Origin: Bacilli bacterium
GTDB taxonomy: Bacteria > Bacillota_I > Bacilli_A > RFN20 > CAG-288
Direction of reading: 5' to 3'
DNA length: 15,014 bases
Assembly: GCA_900763245.1 (NCBI GenBank)
Contig: CAAFJQ010000010.1
Span: forward strand, 1-15,014
Below are positions 12,405 to 15,014 of this stretch, piece after piece (position 1 is the stretch's first letter; every line of letters starts with the position of its first letter). A program made the translations under genes and the position numbers. The notes beneath the pieces were generated by a model that saw nothing but the letters and a program-made list of their open reading frames with translations, did not search any database and was not told the DNA's origin.

Positions 12405-14927
12405 TTAATTGATCTTGGCAGTCGGATTGCTTCTGTCAATGCCATCATCATCCGGTGTGATGTTGACATCAGTTTCCGGATTGAATTTGACATCAGGAGT
12501 CTTCGGCTTTGCTTCAGTCTCGACATGCTGGATTGGAGTCTTCGGTTTCTCCTGCTGTCTGAAAGCGACATGGAGAAGTGTGCGGCAGACATCGGAAGCG
12601 ATAGAGGCGTTCATACGATCGAACATCTCGAATCCTTCATTGGTGTAGGCCTGAAGAGGATCGGTCTGAGCGTAGGAACGGAGCCAGATAGCGTCACGGA
12701 GCTTGGACATCTGGTCGATATGTTTTGTCCATCTGCGGTCGATACAATCGAGCGTGACGGTCTTTTCGGCAAAGTCTCTCATCTCCTGAGTCCAGTCTTT
12801 TCCATGGTCTTTGTAAAGTCTCTGGAGCTTGGCACCGAGAAGTTCCTTGGCATCTTCATAGGAGACACCATCCAAAGAAGAAAGATTGATTTCGTTTTCT
12901 TCCAAGGAGAGAACCTTTTCACAGGCAGCCTGCAATTTCTTTGCATCCATGATCTTTTCCTGATCTTTGATATAGAAAGACTGATTGCAGATCTCTTTGG
13001 CACAGAGCATGAAGTAATCCGGAATCGTTTCGGAAATGGTCTTGCTGAAAAGAATATGGTCTCTTTTTTCGTACATGATCTTTCTCTGACGAGAGAGAAC
13101 ATCATCGTAGTTGAGAAGCTGTTTACGAGTATCGAAGTTCTGTCCTTCGACTCTCTTCTGAGCGGAAGTGATGGCCTTCATCATCATTCTGGATTCAAAG
13201 GCTTCATCTCCTAATTTCTCATAAAGGTTCTTTGTGGACTGCGGAGCAAAACGGATGAAGAGTTCATCCTGAAGAGAAACATAGAACTTGGAATATCCAG
13301 GATCGCCCTGACGTCCGGAACGGCCCTTGAGCTGGTTATCGATACGTCTGGATTCGTTTCTTTCTGTTGCGAGAACGGCAAGACCGTTATAATGTCTTTC
13401 CTTCTCTTCCTTTTCGTCCTTGGCGATATTCTTGACGCCTTCGCCCAACTTAATATCAGTACCACGGCCTGCCATGTTGGTAGCGATGGTGACAGAGCCC
13501 TTCTGACCGGCCTCTGCAATGATATTCGCTTCACGGGCGTGGTTCTTGGCATTTAAGACTTCGTGCGGAATTCCTAAAGCGGTAAGCTTCTGATCGACGA
13601 TTTCAGACTTTTCGACAGAAGGAGTACCGATAAGAACCGGCTGTCCATGCTCATGTCTGTCTTTGACATCGGCGACAAGAGCATTGTATTTGGCCTCTTC
13701 GTTTCCGAAGATGGCATCATTGTCATCAAAACGCTGAATCGGTCTATTGGTAGGAATGGTGACAACACGCATGTTGTAGACCTTACGGAATTCTTCTTCC
13801 TCGGTCTTTGCAGTACCGGTCATACCGGCGAGCTTATCGTAAAGACGGAAGAAGTTCTGATAGGTGATTGTAGCAAGTGTGACAGTCTCAGGCTTGATGG
13901 AAACATGTTCCTTGGCCTGAAGAGCCTGCTGAAGACCATCAGAATATTCTCTTCCCTTCATGACACGGCCGGTGAAGCCATCGATGAGCATGATCTCATC
14001 ATCGGCTACCATGTATTCAACATCACGCTTCATGATGTAGTTGGCCTTCAAAGCCTGCTGGATACGATGGGTAAGATCGGCCCACTGGGCATCGAAGAGG
14101 TTATCGAGAGAGAACATCTTCTGAACGAGTTCAACGCCGCGGTCAGTGAGTGTTGCAACCTTCTTTTCGACATCGATGGTGTAGTCTCTGTCTTTTCTCA
14201 TCATCTTGACAACACGGTCGGCCGTCAAGTAGGAGGAGGCGGTGATGCCGCTTCCGCCAGAGATGATAAGAGGCGTACGGGATTCATCAATCAAAATAGA
14301 GTCGGCTTCATCGACGATCGCATAGTGAAGGCCGCGAAGAACTCTGTTCTGAACTGTCTTTGCCATATTGTCTCTCAGATAGTCGAAGCCGACTTCGGAG
14401 TTGGTCGTATAAGTGATATCGCAAAGATAAGCTTCCTGTTTCTGCTTGGTATCTTTTTCTCTGAGGTTGACACCGACGGTCAAGCCTAAGAAACGATAGA
14501 TGTTGCCCATCCAGTCAGCGTCACGGCTTGCCAAGTATTCGTTGACGGTAACAACATGAGTTCCCTTTCCTTCCAAAGCGTTGAGGTAGACAGCCATTGT
14601 AGCGGTCAAGGTCTTACCTTCACCGGTTCTCATTTCGGCGACGTCGCCTTCATTGAGGACGGTGGAACCGAAAACCTGAACAGGATAAGGGAACTGGCCT
14701 AAGACACGGCGGCCAGCCTCTCTGGCTGTTGCAAATGCTTCAGGGAGAATGTCATCGACACTTTGTCCATCAGCAAGCTTCTTCTTCAGATAAGGTGTCA
14801 TTGCCTTCAGTTCTTCATCAGTGAGCAAACGGAACTTGTCTTCGTATTCAAAGACTCTCTTTGCTTTCTTCTGAATCTTCTGGAATGCTCTGGCATCGAT
14901 GCGGAATAATTTATCGAGAAAACTCAT
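12405..14927 (-). CDS. secA: Protein translocase subunit SecA
   Basis: SecA is the ATPase that drives unfolded preproteins through the SecYEG channel in the cytoplasmic membrane. The 840-residue protein has Walker A RTGEGKT (100-106), the DEAD-type motif VDEAD (205-209) followed by SILIDESRTPLIISG, the preprotein cross-linking region, GMTGTAKTEEEEF, then VTIATNMAGRGTDIKLG and RIDNQLKGRSGRQGDPG of the second nucleotide-binding fold. LLNYDDVLSRQR starts the helical scaffold. The C-terminus is unusual: the last 40 residues are a Pro/Asp/Glu-rich tail and the cysteine-rich zinc motif (CxCxSGx8CH or CC), found in E. coli and B. subtilis SecA, is absent. AAGGAG lies seven bases before the ATG. First gene of the secA-prfB-yitT operon, with a good promoter at 14974-15002. 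Confidence 0.97.
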   Translation of the reverse strand: MSFLDKLFRIDARAFQKIQKKAKRVFEYEDKFRLLTDEELKAMTPYLKKKLADGQSVDDILPEAFATAREAGRRVLGQFPYPVQVFGSTVLNEGDVAEMRTGEGKTLTATMAVYLNALEGKGTHVVTVNEYLASRDADWMGNIYRFLGLTVGVNLREKDTKQKQEAYLCDITYTTNSEVGFDYLRDNMAKTVQNRVLRGLHYAIVDEADSILIDESRTPLIISGGSGITASSYLTADRVVKMMRKDRDYTIDVEKKVATLTDRGVELVQKMFSLDNLFDAQWADLTHRIQQALKANYIMKRDVEYMVADDEIMLIDGFTGRVMKGREYSDGLQQALQAKEHVSIKPETVTLATITYQNFFRLYDKLAGMTGTAKTEEEEFRKVYNMRVVTIPTNRPIQRFDDNDAIFGNEEAKYNALVADVKDRHEHGQPVLIGTPSVEKSEIVDQKLTALGIPHEVLNAKNHAREANIIAEAGQKGSVTIATNMAGRGTDIKLGEGVKNIAKDEKEEKERHYNGLAVLATERNESRRIDNQLKGRSGRQGDPGYSKFYVSLQDELFIRFAPQSTKNLYEKLGDEAFESRMMMKAITSAQKRVEGQNFDTRKQLLNYDDVLSRQRKIMYEKRDHILFSKTISETIPDYFMLCAKEICNQSFYIKDQEKIMDAKKLQAACEKVLSLEENEINLSSLDGVSYEDAKELLGAKLQRLYKDHGKDWTQEMRDFAEKTVTLDCIDRRWTKHIDQMSKLRDAIWLRSYAQTDPLQAYTNEGFEMFDRMNASIASDVCRTLLHVAFRQQEKPKTPIQHVETEAKPKTPDVKFNPETDVNITPDDDGIDRSNPTAKIN

Positions 14928-14973
14928 TGTCGTACTCCTTTATTGAATATGTCGCACACAATATTTAAAGCCT

Positions 14974-15002
14974 ATTAAAAAAGACAGGCCAAAATATGCC
15001 AA
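14974..15002 (-). promoter_or_regulatory. Promoter of the secA operon
   Basis: On the minus strand TTGGCA (15002-14997) and TTTAAT (14979-14974), each matching five of six consensus bases, are separated by 17 bases. Transcription would start near 14967, about 40 bases before the secA ATG. Confidence 0.6.
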
Positions 15003-15014
15003 GTAAAATATACC

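Noticed and set aside
12525..14489. Long plus-strand ORFs opposite secA (12525-13214 and 13647-14489)
   Set aside because: Antisense shadows of the secA coding sequence without ribosome binding sites or recognisable domains.
14969..14991. Hairpin upstream of secA (GCCTGT/ATAGGC) as a terminator of a preceding gene
   Set aside because: The stem is short with a wobble and overlaps the better supported secA promoter; the T-run lies in the loop rather than after the stem.

Overview
The window looks like ordinary chromosome from a low-to-moderate-GC Gram-positive bacterium (Bacillota). Lipoprotein signal peptides, AAGGAG-type ribosome binding sites, a secA-prfB gene pair, a YitT-family protein and a typical Bacillota housekeeping set all point that way. 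The shortened SecA without a C-terminal zinc motif and the general style of the proteins suggest something like Erysipelotrichia, but that is an impression rather than a proof. UGA is read as stop: prfB (RF2) is present and carries its classical UGA-dependent autoregulatory frameshift.

Layout. Positions 1-123 hold no gene I can recognise. Positions 124-438 (minus) are a small, probably 5'-truncated gene. A small lipoprotein gene on the plus strand (534-1106) runs head-on into mfd and ends 6 bases from it; the only terminator-like hairpin for mfd lies inside the lipoprotein gene's last codons. Positions 1113-6555 (minus) form a tight housekeeping operon: rdgB (XTP/dITP pyrophosphatase), an uncharacterised four-helix membrane protein, pth (peptidyl-tRNA hydrolase) and mfd (transcription-repair coupling factor), with overlaps or gaps of only a few bases. 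Diverging from rdgB is a Nudix ADP-ribose pyrophosphatase gene (6654-7214) with a clear terminator.

Positions 7327-8622 (minus) encode a large secreted lipoprotein with a Thr/Pro/Glu-rich repeat linker. Across a 293-base intergenic region it diverges from a Fic-domain protein gene (8916-10043, plus) that has an N-terminal self-inhibitory motif and a C-terminal winged helix. This intergenic region is the most interesting part of the window. It holds a diverged 52-bp tandem duplication in which GTTATTTCA recurs three times at exactly 52-base steps (about five helical turns), each full unit carrying an inverted partner at the same distance. A weaker copy of the same dyad overlaps the -35 and -10 of the lipoprotein promoter. 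It looks like an operator array, possibly for the Fic/winged-helix protein itself.

The right part (10087-14927, minus) is a secA - prfB - yitT operon, read from a good promoter at the right edge and ending at a UUCG-loop terminator after yitT. It covers protein export (SecA), translation termination (RF2 with programmed +1 frameshift) and a membrane protein of unknown transport function. I found no tRNA, rRNA, CRISPR array, insertion sequence or phage gene.
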